Part shown: positions 39,244 to 53,789 of the stretch, piece after piece | Numbering within the stretch: the stretch's first letter is position 1 | Layout of the letters: every line of letters starts with the position of its first letter | Source: Metridium senile | Taxonomy: Eukaryota > Cnidaria > Anthozoa > Actiniaria > Metridiidae | Direction: 5' to 3' | DNA: 64,000 bases | Assembly: GCA_949775045.1 (NCBI GenBank) | Contig: OX459101.1 | Coordinates: 12,078,347 to 12,142,346 of the forward strand | Notes under the pieces: model-generated | What the model was told of the DNA's origin: nothing | The model's input: only the letters and a program-made list of their open reading frames with translations | Databases searched by the model: none | Made by a program: the position numbers and the translations under genes

Positions 39244-42068
39244 ATGGGTAAATTCAAAATGGCCGCCTCCATGGCAGGTGAGTGTTTTAATTATTCAGAT
39301 ATTTTCATCTTTTTCTTTAGAAAATGTGTTATAAAATCAAATAAAATTTAAATAAATTGCTGAATAAATACACAAAAAACATTCTGCTTACTGTTTCATG
39401 CTTATCTAAACTACAAACTAGTACAAAACTTACAGTTATTCTACATTTACGAAGATTCAAAAATTCGTAAATATGTGTCAATGTAAAAACAATTTACTTC
39501 AGTAATAGATTTCTCCATTTCTTTATAGCCTTTCAAAAATAAGATAAAATACATACTAAAATATAGTTTTAGTTTCAGAGAAAATGCGGACTAATACAGT
39601 ATATTAAAAAATGTCTTTCATTCGGTTGTCAAAATGTACATTCATAAGAGTTATTTACCTTATTGGGAAGTCAATGTATACTATTGTTGTAAATTCTCCG
39701 TAAAATTTGAAGCTTTGAGTTGAAGAAAAGTTGCATAGTACTTGAAGACATTGTAGTGGTGAGAAAAAAATCATGTTTTGAGCTATGCATCATGAAAACA
39801 GCTTTGAGACCAGGAATTTTGGTGAATACAGGAAGCCCACAAGTAATAACTCAGGGATCCCAAATTAACGAATGACAAAAAAATTTGTATTTTATTTTCA
39901 ATGACCTACTAGTTCATTGCTCTTTTATTGATTAAAAATGCTGCTGCATTTATATGATTTTATCAGTTAATTTTTTTAAGAAATTAACATAGCTATCTAA
40001 GAAAATAGAATTGGTCATAAAATATTTTTTTTATGAATTTACATTACTGATAAGAGCCATGTTTCGAAACTAAACCAAAACCACACCAATCTCAAGCAAA
40101 TTATGCTGGCACTGCATGGAATATATTTGCGATGACATTGACATATTGCTCTTTATTAACTGTCACTTTCTCTTGACTTAAAAGTTACTTACATTTGTAC
40201 CTTTTATTAATTAAAGGATCAAAACGAAAACGAACTGATACTGAAGATTTGATCCACAAGCGACAAAGAAATGAATGTGCAATTCACTGTTGCAATGGCT
40301 GTGTCGATGGAGATTTGTCTTTCTTAAAATATCTTGAGTCTTGGGAAACACTTCTTAATGCCGCAGTTATCCAAAACCATCAGGGGATTCTAGACATCGC
40401 AAAAACTCTGAAGGAAGGAGAGATACCACATATTTCATATCACAGGAAATGTCGCAGTATCTTTACGATGAAGAGGGATCTGCTAAAGTTGTCTCAATCA
40501 GATGTTAAGGTCGAAGATGAAGATGACAGAAGTAGTCGAAGATCCTCCAATCGTCAACCCGTAACTACGCAATGTAGAGTATTTGATCGAATTTGTGTAT
40601 TTGTAACAAGTCCAAGTACCAAGAGCCAAAACAAGAGAGACTCTTATTCAATGCGTGGATCTACATGCCGATCACACAATTTGAAAAGCTGCTATGAGTA
40701 AAAACGACTCAACAATACTAGCTAGTCACAAGAGAGCTTGTTGCCGCAGAAGCATGCTACCATAAGTCTTGTTATCGAGATTACACCCGATTCACAACTA
40801 GAAGAAATAAACACCGCACTGTGCCTTAAAAAGATGGCAGCAACCAACGAAGTTTCCCTCCCCGAAAACATACGGCCATATATCAGTACCACACTTGCCT
40901 GGGATAATATTGATCGCCTCGAGGAGACTTGTCTGGTGAAGAAACATCCCACCGCGTATACGGTATCGCAGTTTAAGCCAATCATTTTGGTCCACATCCT
41001 CAAGCAGCCCCAGTGCCGAACATCGTGAAGTCAAAGAGGAGAAGTATCGAATCACTGGGTGACACAACTCTACCTGTTTACAATGCTGGTGAGCGCTGCG
41101 GACCTTATTCCAGAGGGCATGTGGAGGTTAAGTTAGACCAAGTCATAGCTAATGCGCAAAGAAAGAACTTGTTATGGGTTTTGGTGCGGTTTCATGGAAG
41201 CTTACGTGAAAAGCAAACAGTACCTAGTTGGACTGGCTTTAATATTTTAGTACGGGATGAATGTCAAGTTCCCAAAGACAACGTGGGTTACCTCCAAACC
41301 ATAAATTCACCAGCCACCTATATGTCTACTGTGTATCAAGTCTTAATGAAGTCCTTAAAGATCAAAGACACTTTGAACCTACAAAGTATAGTCGTTGTGT
41401 TTGATCAGGCATTATATGCTAAAGCTACCGAGATAAAGTGGAAACACAGAGTCCAGTTTAATGATCTTGTTTTGCGGATGGGTGTCTTTCATACTGTTTG
41501 CACATTCCTGTCAGCGATAGGGAAGCGTTTCCAGGACGCTGGTTTACGAGACATATGCATCGAGTCTGGTGTTATTGCCGAAGGATCTGTTTCTGGAGTT
41601 TTGGAAGGCAATAGATATAATTGTGGTATAAGATTTCACAAGCTGATGTTTGAAGCTCTTAATAGGCTAGTATGGATGGGATTTGAGCCTTGGATGGAGA
41701 AACATCACGAAGAGAAGAAGCCTCGGGTAGATGAGTTTTTCAAAGGGCTGAAAGCACTTTGTGATAAAACGTGTGAACAAGAATTTACAGCCACTTTGGA
41801 AAGCCCCTTATTTGAAGAAGTATCACAACTGTTTTGCTTATACACACACTATCTCCAGCACGAAAATGGGAAGCTATCAACGTTCTGGATGTCCTATGTT
41901 GACATGGTTGAAACATTACTAGGCCTGTTAAGAGGATCTCGGGAAGGAGATTGGAATCTTCACCTCTCGACTATCAGAGAAATTGTGCCATGGTGTTTCA
42001 GCTATGATCACCTTAACTATGCCAGGTATCTTTCTGCATATCTGCATGAAATGCCTCACTTGGCCGAT

Positions 42069-42730
<662 letters not shown>

Positions 42731-42842
42731 ACCCAGACACGCTTGATTATCTAAAGTCTGGAGGATTATCTGTTAAAATTGGTGAGCACAAAAATGTTAA
42801 TGTAATCTATAATTTTTTACTCAATTGAACAAAAAAAATGTA

Positions 42843-42918
42843 TGGTCAGTGGTATTACATATATGAGCATGCTTAGTGAGTATCCTGAGCATGCTTTTTG
42901 TCTTGAGACCACTGACCT
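42843..42918. repeat. Short imperfect hairpin
   Basis: GGTCAGTGGT and ACCACTGACC enclose TGAGCATGC twice. It lies between the two pseudogenes of the composite. Confidence 0.6.
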
Positions 42919-43003
42919 GCTAATTCCTTTTCCTTTCTACACTGATACTGTAAATACGAGCTAGTAGATTTTAAACTATAAAAGTGATATAGAATACTGA
43001 GAC

Positions 43004-45412
43004 ATGGGTAAAACGAGCACCGAAAGATCAAGACTTTCTAGGAAGAAGCTAAAAGATGATGTGGAGAAGTATGATAGCTATAAAAGTAAAGATAAAGAAA
43101 GAAAAAGAGCTGAGAGAAGCAAGCCAAAGAAACTTAATCCATCGGAGATCGAGAGAAGAAAGCAGCTAAACAGAGAAAGAGTTAAAAAGTTCAAGTTGTG
43201 CAAGAAAGCTGCCAGAGCCAAACCTGATAATGATGAACCCCTTGTTTACAAAACACCCCAAGCACTTGGTAAAGCTGAAGTAATTGAGAGTGAAGTTACA
43301 TGGTATCAGTGGGAGCGAACAGAGGTTGCAATTCCAGAAGGAAAAAGAGAAAGGCAAAAGTAATTAAAAAGATAAAGAAGATTTGTTGCGAGGGAACAGT
43401 CAGAGATGTGCTTAGTTCCCTGCAGAGTAAGCTTCCTTATCTCCTTGAGCATGTGTTTGTAAAAAGGCAACAAGCAAGTTATTTTGAAGAGCGACTCAAC
43501 ACGTTGAAAAAGGATGAGGCAGTTGCGCAAGTAGATTTTTCTGAAAATTATACTTGCCAATTTCAAGATGACATCCAGGCTGCCCACTGCAATCAGGAAC
43601 AGGTGACACTGTTCCCAGTGACTGTCTGGACTATAGACACCAATGGTGATAAAATCTGTGAATCACATGTTATTGTGTCTGATGACCTAGGACATGACAA
43701 AACATCAGTTGCAGTCTTTATGTCAATTGTAATTGACAAATTTGTAAAGGGGAATTATAATGAAGTGCAGAGAGTCTATGTTTTTTCAGATGGCCCCAGC
43801 TCTCAGTTCAAGAACAGATATATTGTTCATTTTCTCCACACCCTTAACGACAAAGTAAACATCCAATAGAATTACTTTGCCACTTCACATGGAAAAGGTG
43901 CTGTAGACGGGATTGGTGGATCAATGAAACTCATGGTATGGAATGCAGTGAAATCACGTAAAGCATTAAAAGTAGTCACGAATGCTCAGACATTCTATGA
44001 AGAGGCTGTTAAATTGTCCACATCAATCACTGTTTCTTTTGTTAGTAAAAAAGAAATATATGAAATGGCAGATGTGCTATGCCTTCAAAAAATGCTTCAA
44101 TGAAGCACCTAGTCTACCAGGAATTTCTAAATTCCATTGTATAGAGCCTGATGATGGCTATGTGAAATGTAGAGTTCATTCAAATCAGAATACCTGTACT
44201 AACAGAATGCCACTTGAGGTCTTTCCCTATGACTCAGACACTGACACGTCATCCATAGAGGATTTTGTTGATGATGAGAATGAGTTACAAAACAGTGACA
44301 TTCTTCTTGAGGAAGATAGTGACTGCCAGGTAATCAGTAGTGATGATAGTGATGACAACCAGAAAAGTGAAGGAAATGGCCACAATACAACCTTCAATTG
44401 CAATATACAAGAAGGAATTCCAGACTAAATTTGCAACTTGTTAAAACAACAAGATTCAATGCAACTGCCATATTACATGTCTACTCAAGTGCATGCCATA
44501 GTGTCTGGCCTGATTCAATTTTGTGGCAGTACTCTTGTCAGTGAGAGTGACATCCAAGGTGTGATAGGCAATCATGTTTCACCAGAGAAAACCTGGTTGG
44601 CAAACTTTGTCATAGATGATTACCTTGAACTCATAAAACAATCATGTACTAATGACATAGGAGTTAATGTCCAAACCATCAAGTGGGAATTATTTGAGAA
44701 AGGAGACGTTGCAACCCTTGTTAAAGAAAGTGATTCTTGTCAGTTAATGAATCAAGACCTTATTCGTATTCCCTGTAATGCTATGGGATCCAACCACTGG
44801 TTTCTCATGGCAGTTCTTCCAAAGAAGAAAGTAGTTTTGGCGTTAGACAGCATTTCCGGGAGCTTTTTGAAGCCAACAGTTGAAGCAAGGCTGAACAAAA
44901 TGGCTGAAGTTCTTGCCACTATTAATCCCACTCAACAATCAGATGAGTGGGATTTTTTCTCCAGCACTATAGATGATCTCCCACAGCAAGATAACAAGTA
45001 TGACTGTGGAGTCTTTGTTTGCTTGTATGAAAAGTGTCTTGCTGGTCTGGGTTCAATGGTGGACAAAGCTTATTTTCAACAAGTCAGAAAGCATATTTTG
45101 CTGTGCCTACACAGGGGGAGTTTGATGGAAGTGCCCGTCAATGGTATTGCATTAGAGAAGTATTACGCTGTTCACTATGTAAAGAAGTATTACATTGGAA
45201 GAGCTCTAAGCACCATAGACAGTCACCATGTTGAATTCAAATTTTTACACAACGATGGAGTCAATAAATATGAGTGGCCTAAAAGAGATGACATTGATTA
45301 AGTGCACATGTCAACTATATTCTATGGCCCAATCAGTCTTGATCAGTTTGGTCCATTCACTGTCCCCAAGAGACATGAGATTGAGAAGATATACAACACA
45401 ATCCACTGAGCA
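43004..45412 (+). pseudogene. DDE-like domain plus C-terminal Ulp1 (C48) protease, broken
   Basis: The ATG at 43004 opens a very basic N-terminus (to about 43340). After a frameshift comes a domain with QVDFSENYTCQFQDD (about 43525), VYVFSDGPSSQFKN (about 43780) and SHGKGAVDGIGG (about 43890). These spaced acidic and glycine motifs suggest a transposase-like catalytic domain. A stop at 43867, another frameshift near 44090 and a stop at 44426 follow. The last part (44438-45300) is a Ulp1/SUMO-protease-like domain with catalytic H in NHWFL, D in ALDSI, Q in LPQQDN and C in YDCGVFV, all present. A further stop at 45299-45301 precedes the final FYGPISLDQFGPF tail. Linked transposase and Ulp1 genes are known from several eukaryotic DNA transposons. 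Confidence 0.6.
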
Positions 45413-45599
45413 ATAACATTGAGCCTCATGAACAGTATATCTTTCGTGAAAACAAAGGCATTATACTCTTATTTTTCAGTTTTGTTTAGGTGACATACAC
45501 AACAAACTTCTCAAATAACAGAAAGACGTTTGTGAATTGCACATAAATATGCTTTGGATGTTTTTCTATAAAGTATCCACTTAAAAATAATATTTTTCA

Positions 45600-48500
45600 C
45601 GTGATTTGAAAACTTTTTTGAAAATCTTCAAACAACAGGCCGTTGCCAAACAACATGATGACGCAATACATCGATTACAAGAAGCAATGTACCGAACCGA
45701 TTGTGAAATTGATGAGCTTCAACAGTACTCTCGACGAGACTGTCTGGAAATAATAGGAATACCCAAACTACCTAACAACGACAATCCAAAAGATCTCGTA
45801 AAAGAGCTAGCGTCTGTTGTTGGATGTGATGTCAATGATGATGATATATCGATTGCTCATCGATTACCTGACACCAAGAAAGCAAAGAACCGCCTAATTG
45901 TCAAATTCGTACGACGTGACAAGCGCGACAAGATGTATAAATCCCGAATGAAATTGGCTGGTAAATCAACACGGAATCTCCCCTCTGTTTCTACCGAAAC
46001 TGGAAAATCCGCTCGTATATTTATAAATGAATCTTTGACCTACTATAGAAAGAAACTATTTAGCAGAATCAGCGAATTCAAGAAGGAAAATCAATACAAG
46101 TTCCTATGGAGCCAAAATATACCTAAAGAAAAATGAGACTACTCCAGCAAATAACTTCACAATATGTCATACCTCGACCTGATCTGAACATTGCTTAAGA
46201 TCAGATTGAAAATTACTTTGTTGAAATTGACACCGGACCAAATCAAGATAATATTATAGTTGGCTTGATATATAGACATCCTACAGCAAATTTGGAGAAT
46301 TTTACTTGTGAACTGCAAAAAGTTCTACAATATCTAGATCGAACAAAATGTCGAGTCTATCTCCTTGGAGATATAAATATTGATTTATTGAAATACAACA
46401 CACATGGTCAAACTGAAGATTAAATAGATATGCTTTATAGCAATAACTACCTTCCTACTATTACAAAACCTACTAGATTGACTCATCATAGTATGACTCT
46501 AATTGACCACATATATATAAATAGTCTTGCTTTGAACATTACACCTGGTATCTTGACTGCAGATATATCTGACCATTTACCAATATTTTGCATTGTGGAA
46601 AGGCAAATTAAAAGAAATGATATTAAAACATTTCACAGAGATTATAGAAACTTTAGTGAAGCTGAATATCTGAGTGATGTTAACTCGGTTGACTGGGATG
46701 ACGTATTTAATGACTCCATGAATGTACATGAAAAAACTGAAAAGTTTTATCAATAAGTTAGGTCTAATAATAAATAAACATGCCCCAATCAAGCAATTAT
46801 CTAAAAGGAAAGCTTAACAACCAATCAAAAAACCTTGGATTACAAATGGAATCATGAAATCTATTAAACATAAACAAAAGATGCACAAAACACATTTTCT
46901 TAGTAATGATCCTGAAAAAGTTAAACTATATAAAAACTATTGCAATACCTTGAATTATCTCAAAAGAACTAGCAAGAAAAAAATTCTATAATGATCAATT
47001 TGAAACATGTAAATCTAATCTTAAAACTACATGGAAACTGATTGGTTCATTACAAAAGGAAAACTAAAGGACAAAATAGGATAGCTACACTTAAGATTAA
47101 TAATATAACCTTTACTAATAAGCAAGACATAGCAGAACAATTAAATACTTTCTTTACGAATGTTGGACCTAACCTAGCCAATTTAATTTCTACAAACAAT
47201 ATTGATCCTAACCACTATATTTCAAACTCATCATCACCCATATCAAGTTTTTATCTTTCACCTGTTAGTAGAAGTCAAATTCAAACTCAACTCTCAAACC
47301 TAGATAGTAACAAAGCCTCGCCAGATATTCCAAATAAGTTACTAAAAATTGTTAGTGAATCGTTATCCTTCCCCCTGGCTAACATTTATAATGAGTCTAT
47401 TACCACAGGAGTCTTTCCCGATATTTTAAAAATATCAAAAATTACCCCTATCTACAAATTTGGACCAACTACAGACCATGGAAATTTTAGACCAATTGCC
47501 ACTCTCTCACAATTTGCAAACATAATAGAAAGGTTGGTCTATGATCAATTAACATCATTCCTTGATAAGCACAATATACTCTATAAATTATAATTTGGCT
47601 TTAGGAAAAAACATTCAACCGAACAGGCTATTTTGGAAATTTCTGACCAGCTGAAAACAAACATTGATAAAGGGCAAGAGACCTGTGGGATATTCCTGGA
47701 CTTACGTAAAGCGTTTGATACCGTAAATCATCAAATATTACTTAATAAATTACATAGGTATGGTATTCGTGGTATTGCCCTTGAATGGTTTGAAAACTAT
47801 TTAGATCACAGAACACAATATGTACAAATTGATGACATTAAGTCCAAAATGCTAGATATCACCTGTGGAGTCCCTCAAGGCTCTACTCTGGGTCCTCTGC
47901 TTTTCTTACTGTATGTAAATGACATGCCAAACTGTGCAAATAAACTTTCTTTTAGAATTTTTGCTGATGACACCGACGTGTTCTATGCTTCTGATAATCC
48001 CACTGACCTGAATGATACAGTTAACCATGAACTGGATAAGCTTCTTGAGTATTGTAAAGTGAACAAACTTACTGTGAATCTAGAAAAAACTAATAACATG
48101 CTTATCTCATCTAGACAAAAGAACTGGCAAATAAATGTGCCTAACATAAACCAAAAGGACCATATCAAATATCTTGGTATCTATCTTGACAAAAATATCA
48201 CTTGGGAGCCACAAATAAAACATATTAGAAGTAAATTATCCAAAAATATTGGAATTATTTATAAAACAAGACATTTTCTCAGTTTACAAACTCTTAAACA
48301 TTAGTACTATACTCTAATCTACCCTTACCTAACCTATGGTATACTAAGCTGGGGAAGTGCAGCAAAAACTAGACTCACTAAAGTTTATACCTTACAAAAT
48401 AAATGTATACAGAGTATATTTTTTGCTAATAGCAGAGAGAACGCAACTCTCTACTATAACCTCCTAGGTATTCTGACTTTGAATAATATTTATAAACTGG

Positions 48501-49268
48501 AAGTCGCCTTGTTTGGATATAAAATTACATTTGACAAATCACATAGACCTGGTCCATTTATTGGATATGTCACCCCAGCCTCTGAGGTTCATGAATACAA
48601 CACCAGATATGCTTCAAAGCTATCGCAAGCCTTCGGCTAAAACAAACTATGGTATTTCCACATTCAAATTATCTTTAACAACCATCTGGCATTCAATTCC
48701 CTATACTATTAAAAACATGCATACTTATTATTCTTTTAAGAAAAATTATAAATCATATCTTTTGAATTCACAAATGAAAAATATTTAATTATAAATATAT
48801 TATTTTATTATCTATGTACAATCAAATCACATTTATGATCCGTATATAGAGGTGTACATGTATTGTGTACATATGTACACTTATATATACTATTTATACT
48901 TATTTATACTAATTTGTAGTTACACATACTAAGACATATTACTAATTTGTAGTTACACATATTAAGAATTACTTTTGGCCTTTGGTAACTGAAAAATCTT
49001 AATATCTTAGCTCCTATGTCCTCTGAGCAGGACCTGAGAGCGAGAATACTCTTATCTTGTATCATAAATTTTGATAATGAGTCGCGAGCTCGCCATATAA
49101 TACAATTAATCATGGCAGTGGCCGACTAAAATTGTTGACAATTTTACTGAACATATTCTTTTGCTAGAATTATTAATTTAAATTTATCTAAGTGTCATGT
49201 AATAGTTTATTATTGTAAATATCTACGTGTATATTTGTAAATAAAGAATTGAATTGAATTGAATTGAA
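45600..49268 (+). mobile_element. Decayed CR1/L2-like LINE
   Basis: 45606-46136 encodes an ORF1-like protein (RRM-like YSRRDCLEIIGIP, C-terminal SESLTYYRKKLF-type region). From 46200 there is an APE-endonuclease part (GLIYRHP, GDINIDLL, SDHLPI), then reverse transcriptase from about 47040 to 48760. RT motifs include FLDLRKAFDTVNHQILL, GVPQGSTLGPLLFLLYVND and the active-site IFADDTDVF (Y/F-A-D-D). Stops at about 46423, 46756, 47591, 48302 and 48639 make it inactive. It ends in the pentamer array GAATT repeated, typical of these LINEs. The endonuclease start is missing. Confidence 0.85.
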
Positions 49269-49768
49269 TTTGAAAAAGGTAATGTCCGCAACAACTTTAC
49301 AACAAATTTAAACATTTTTTAGTGAATTTTATTCTGCAAAATGTGTACAATGTGTACAATGATGTTATTGCTAGCTTGTAAAAAAACATAAAACGCTCTT
49401 TTCTGTTGCGGACATTACCCATCCCTGTATCAAAGTATTTTGCTCTGGATTATGGAAGAGAACTGGTGTAGAAAAAATTTGACATTTCTGAAATGATAAT
49501 GAGAGTCTGTTGTGTTAAAGTTTTCAAATGCACTTCTCTACACATTTCCAATCTTGACTTATGATGAGTCAAAATTTAACTTTAAAATGGCCCATAACAT
49601 CAGAAAAATCATGACACATTAGATCGCCTGCTGTGTAGTGGGCGTCACCAGAAATGCAAAAAAAACTATGATTTATGTTAATATTTGTTAATATTTTGAT
49701 ATGGATTTGATAAAGAAATAAAGCCTTTTGAAATTCTTGATTTTTCTATGTCTCATATGGAATTGACC

Positions 49769-49860
49769 ATCAACACCTTGACGGTCCTAGTTTTGCAAGA
49801 TTCGTAGAAGATATTTTTAATCAATATGCTGTGCTGATAAGTCGAGGGTGGCACTTATAC
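49769..49860 (+). pseudogene. Mariner/Tc1-type relic, continuation
   Basis: A short frame, HLDGPSFARFVEDIFNQYAV, begins directly after the right end of the 11.4-kb composite. It fits the segment of a mariner-like DDE core that should follow the part at 38353. The frame agrees if a 4-bp ATGA/ATCA target duplication with one mutation is allowed. The relic then fades out. Confidence 0.45.
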
Positions 49861-50479
49861 AGTATACATATATTTCATACATATAGATTACAAATTCAGA
49901 TTCTGATAACTATTAATTTACAACTTATATTTAAAATTCTGCAAATCTCAAAAGCCATGTATCGTATTGTATATTTTGTATTTGTTTATTAATATTTTTT
50001 TATATTTAATTAATAGGTTGGAGAGATTCTTTTCTGGCCGGAAAACCAAGTATTGCGGTTGGCTAATCAAACAAAAAAGCCAGTGAAGAAAAATTCAACA
50101 CCAAAAAAGGAAAAAAAAAAAGAACACCAACAAAAAAAATTAATAAACCCAAACAGAGAAAAATGATTGAAAAAACAATTGAAGGAACCGGAACAAGCTA
50201 TTCATAATCATAAAGTTGATTATTACAAGGGTTATACCTTTATTCCATGGCCTGACACTGATAAATGCAATGGAAAAAAAACTGCCTAAAAAAAAGAAAC
50301 AGAATTTCCAAAAGAATGGACTTAGATTATATTTTTGATTATTTCTTCTTGAACAATGGTATTTCAATTCCATCCTACACTATTTCATGTGTAAAATAAT
50401 TTTAGTGATATTTAACAACAATTTTACATTTTTTAATTTGAAATAACCTTTGCATATTTATTGTTATTGTTTTTACATG
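49861..50479. other. Unassigned AT-rich stretch
   Basis: No intact gene. A possible exon-like segment follows an acceptor at about 50015 (VGEILFWPENQVLRLANQTK) but then turns into a lysine-rich low-complexity stretch. Confidence 0.4.
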
Positions 50480-50494
50480 TACGTTGAACAAATG

Positions 50495-50800
50495 GATTTC
50501 ACATGCGCATATTTCACACCAAATTCACATGGTTTATGGATACAAAGCATGTGAAATTGCATGTGAAATGTGTTGCATATTTTCATATGTACTTCACTTG
50601 AATTTCACACACCTCCTTCCTTAACTTTTCACATGTTGAACACAGGGATTTCACATGCTTTTCACATTTTTTATGTGAATTATAATGGGCATATTTCACA
50701 CCAAATTCACATGGTTTATGGATGCAAAGTATGTGAAATAGCATGTGAAATGTGTTGCATATTTTCACATGTACTTCACTTGAATTTCACACAACCCCTC
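50495..50800. repeat. Tandem pair of about 186 bp rich in TTCACATG
   Basis: The segment from CATATTTCACACCAAATTCA to AATTTCACACA occurs at about 50506-50611 and again at about 50692-50795 with few changes. TTCACATG or its complement recurs about ten times, so the unit is itself partly palindromic. Confidence 0.8.
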
Positions 50801-50901
50801 CCAGTAGAGAATTTAGCGACGTGACCCATCGCTATCACTACTATGATCCTTTGCCGTCCCTGCTATTCAAAAGGCTATGCAAACCAAAGCCACTACCTGT
50901 A

Positions 50902-51603
50902 ATGGCGGACAACAGAGAGGCAAGTTGGCGAGACGATCACGTTCTAAGAGTGGCACTTGAAAAATATGTTCAACAAGGTTTAAAGAGATCTGAAATCATT
51001 GATTTTATGTTACGTGACTTTGCTGAGTATCCTTGGAGTATAAGCTCCTTGGATAGACAACTTCGGCATTTCAAAATCAACTACAACGACAAAACAGTTC
51101 CAGTCCAGGATGTGATAACTGAGGTGGAAAATATGTTGAGCGGACCAGGACGACTTTTAGGCTACAGAGCAATGCATAAGAAGATCCGACAGGAGTATAA
51201 TAAGAAAGCCTCTAGGCAACAAGTATATTTGACCATGCAAGAACTTGATCCTAGCGGTTTGACAGCATGCAGTGTAGTGGGGGCAAAAAAGCAAAGGATG
51301 AAAGGATACTTCACGTCAAGAGGATCAAATTGGGTGCATTCACTAGATGGACATGATAAACTGATGGTCTATCAGAATTCCACATATCCACTTGCGATTT
51401 ATGGGTGCATTGACACTGCGAGCCCCCAGACTGTTATTGTTGAGGGTATGGGTTCAAACTGCGATCCGAAATTGATTGGCCACTGGTACCTTGAATATCT
51501 ATTTGAAACAAGGAGGATTGCATCAATGCTACGTGTTGGCAGAGGAACTGCAACGGGTGCCATGACTGCTATGCATGTCAAGGCTTCATTTTGGACTGAT
51601 TAA
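50902..51603 (+). pseudogene. IS3-like integrase-core transposase, truncated
   Basis: From the ATG at 50902 (MADNREASWRDDHV) the frame encodes an N-terminal helix-turn-helix region (QQGLKRSEIIDFML), an HTH_21-like segment (SGPGRLLGYRAMHKKIRQEY) and the first half of an rve-type core (WVHSLDGHDKLMVYQ, with the first catalytic D; LAIYGCIDTAS). At the place of the second catalytic Asp the protein reads VGRGTATG instead of the expected D-x-G-T-E/D pattern. It ends soon after, so the C-terminal Glu is missing. It cannot be active. The related remnant at 33262-33914 belongs to the same family, which I provisionally link to IS3EU elements. Confidence 0.65.
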
Positions 51604-53780
51604 AAGTACTTTGAAATCTTGTCGTTGAAATTGCCAGCCGTTGGATGACTTATTATTTGGGAGGGATCTATGAATAATTAAAAATAGGTTGAATATGGTA
51701 TGCTATGTAACATTTTAATTTTCTTATACTAAAAACAGTTTACAGAAATAACAAAGACAGATTTCTGTGCTTATTTAAGCAGGAATGAAAAAGTACAAGC
51801 TCTCAGTTTCCCATCATACTTTGTGCTAGAAAATAAAAAATACAATTGAGAAACAATCTTTGAACTGTTAATAATAAGTACCTTAGTATTGTTAAGTGTT
51901 GATAATTATTCCAGCAAATTGATTTTGTCTTTATCTTTAACAGCAGACAAAAGTTACTGTTTTTGCCTTTTGTAGAATCAACAACAACAAAATTGTTAAA
52001 AATGAATTCCCCATATATATCTACTGCATGTTGTAACATTGCATGGGCAGCCTGTGTACGCGTGCACCACTTGCGGTTTTGCCGAAAGCAACAGTTATAT
52101 GACGTGAATCTAAAACTGGGCTTCAAATTTCAACTGACGGACAAGACACGAGGCGAGCAGGTTTAAAGTTCAAACATTCAGTTGTTGTACGTAACGTATT
52201 TGAGGTACTCTGACGAATGTAGTACTTTGGTCCTCTACAGCTGGGCGTCAAGCTTTGACTTTCGTTCAGAGGAATGCTACGTCCAGGACAAAGAAATGTA
52301 TTTTCTACGGATATGGAATGAATACTAGCGTGCTGTTATGTGAGGGCATTATTATGTAAATTATACTCGAGAGAGATTGGTATTTAAATTGACAATCATA
52401 TATATCTCTATCAAACTGAGGATGATTCATTGGACCATTGATGTGATCAATGGATATGAGGATGAAGACTTCTTTGTTGGTGTTGTCGCAAAGGTGCACA
52501 ACAAGCCGCCATTGTGCTATAACTGGTAACGAAACGGAAATCCATTGTGCAGTGGTTGTCATCGCAGTATCATAAAAGTATCTTAACCAGAAACGTACTT
52601 TTGTAAGGTTGAATATCGGGGGAAAAGATAACATCTTCAACAGTGAATGTTTTATTGTAATATTATCAATCACATTTTTGTTGAGATATCAAATACTTTT
52701 GTTTTTGGCTTTGTTGACCTGCACAATTCTCAACGTCCGGTACTTGAGAAAAGTACCAGTACCAGAACCCTGAGAAAAACGTAAGTGGCCTTCAATGCTG
52801 TCCCCCTTTGTAACGAGGATTTAAGACATATGAGCAATGAACAGCTTCAGCAGGTTCCATGTAGCACATCTTGCAAAGATGAAAACAAATTTAAAGTTGT
52901 GATCCCTAGCATGGCAGAGAAACAAGCCAAAATCTTCCCTCTGCCAATTTCACATGAAAACCAATGTACCACATTGAGAGTTGCTAGTAATCTGGACTTG
53001 TTCCACAAATTTGACTTAAAATTTGAATTAATGTACGGAGGGAGGGGTAACTTGATAACCTCAACATTGACGATAGATTAATGATGATTTTCTTATTTTA
53101 ATAACATTTATGTTTTGGAATTTATTGTTTTGGAATACTACTTCTCTGTAAATTGTCATGCTCGTCATATCTAGTCGAAAAAACTACACTAACTACACTT
53201 CCGGAAAGCAAATATTAGCTATAAACTGAATTGGATTCATTTTACACCTGAAATGGACTACATATGACGCTCTGAACTCATCTGGACCATTTTGCCTTAT
53301 TTCAGGTAATTTCGACATATTTGAGCATCTCTGTCACCTTTCAAACTGTATGGCCCAAAACTATTACTTTTGATTCTGATACAGTGGAACAAGGAGGGTT
53401 TGATTTTGGGTTTGAGTTTCTCTCAGCATCGCGTTTGTGTATTTTTTCTTTTTTCGTATCAACGATTTAGAGTGTGCACAACTTCTAACGGCTACAGATA
53501 GCGTATGGAAGTATTTAAGTATATCTTGATTTGTACAAGTACTATACGGTATTAACTCCCCACAGAAGAAATTTGAAGAGAATACGTTTCATTTTAAGTG
53601 TTCTAGGAGGTAGTAAACTTCCGTAAAATTACAAGGGTAAAAACTGTGATTTCTGGGGGGAGGGGTAGGGGTTATGTTACCACCCAACCTATGTATGATG
53701 TTAGTATGAATTGATTCGGCCAACCCCCATCTTTACAGGTCTTTTGATTTTGCATGGTTTTCTCAGACAATGACTCTCAA
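51604..53780. other. Fragments after the IS3-like gene
   Basis: About 52440-52560 contains a decayed copy of the Ig-like segment (VINGYEDEDFFVGVVAKVHN) seen at 33590-33720, so the two loci share exon order. 52785-53081 is an open frame of 98 codons without recognised similarity (MAFNAVPLCNEDLRHMSNEQ). The rest shows nothing I can name. Confidence 0.45.
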
Positions 53781-53789
53781 CACGTACAT

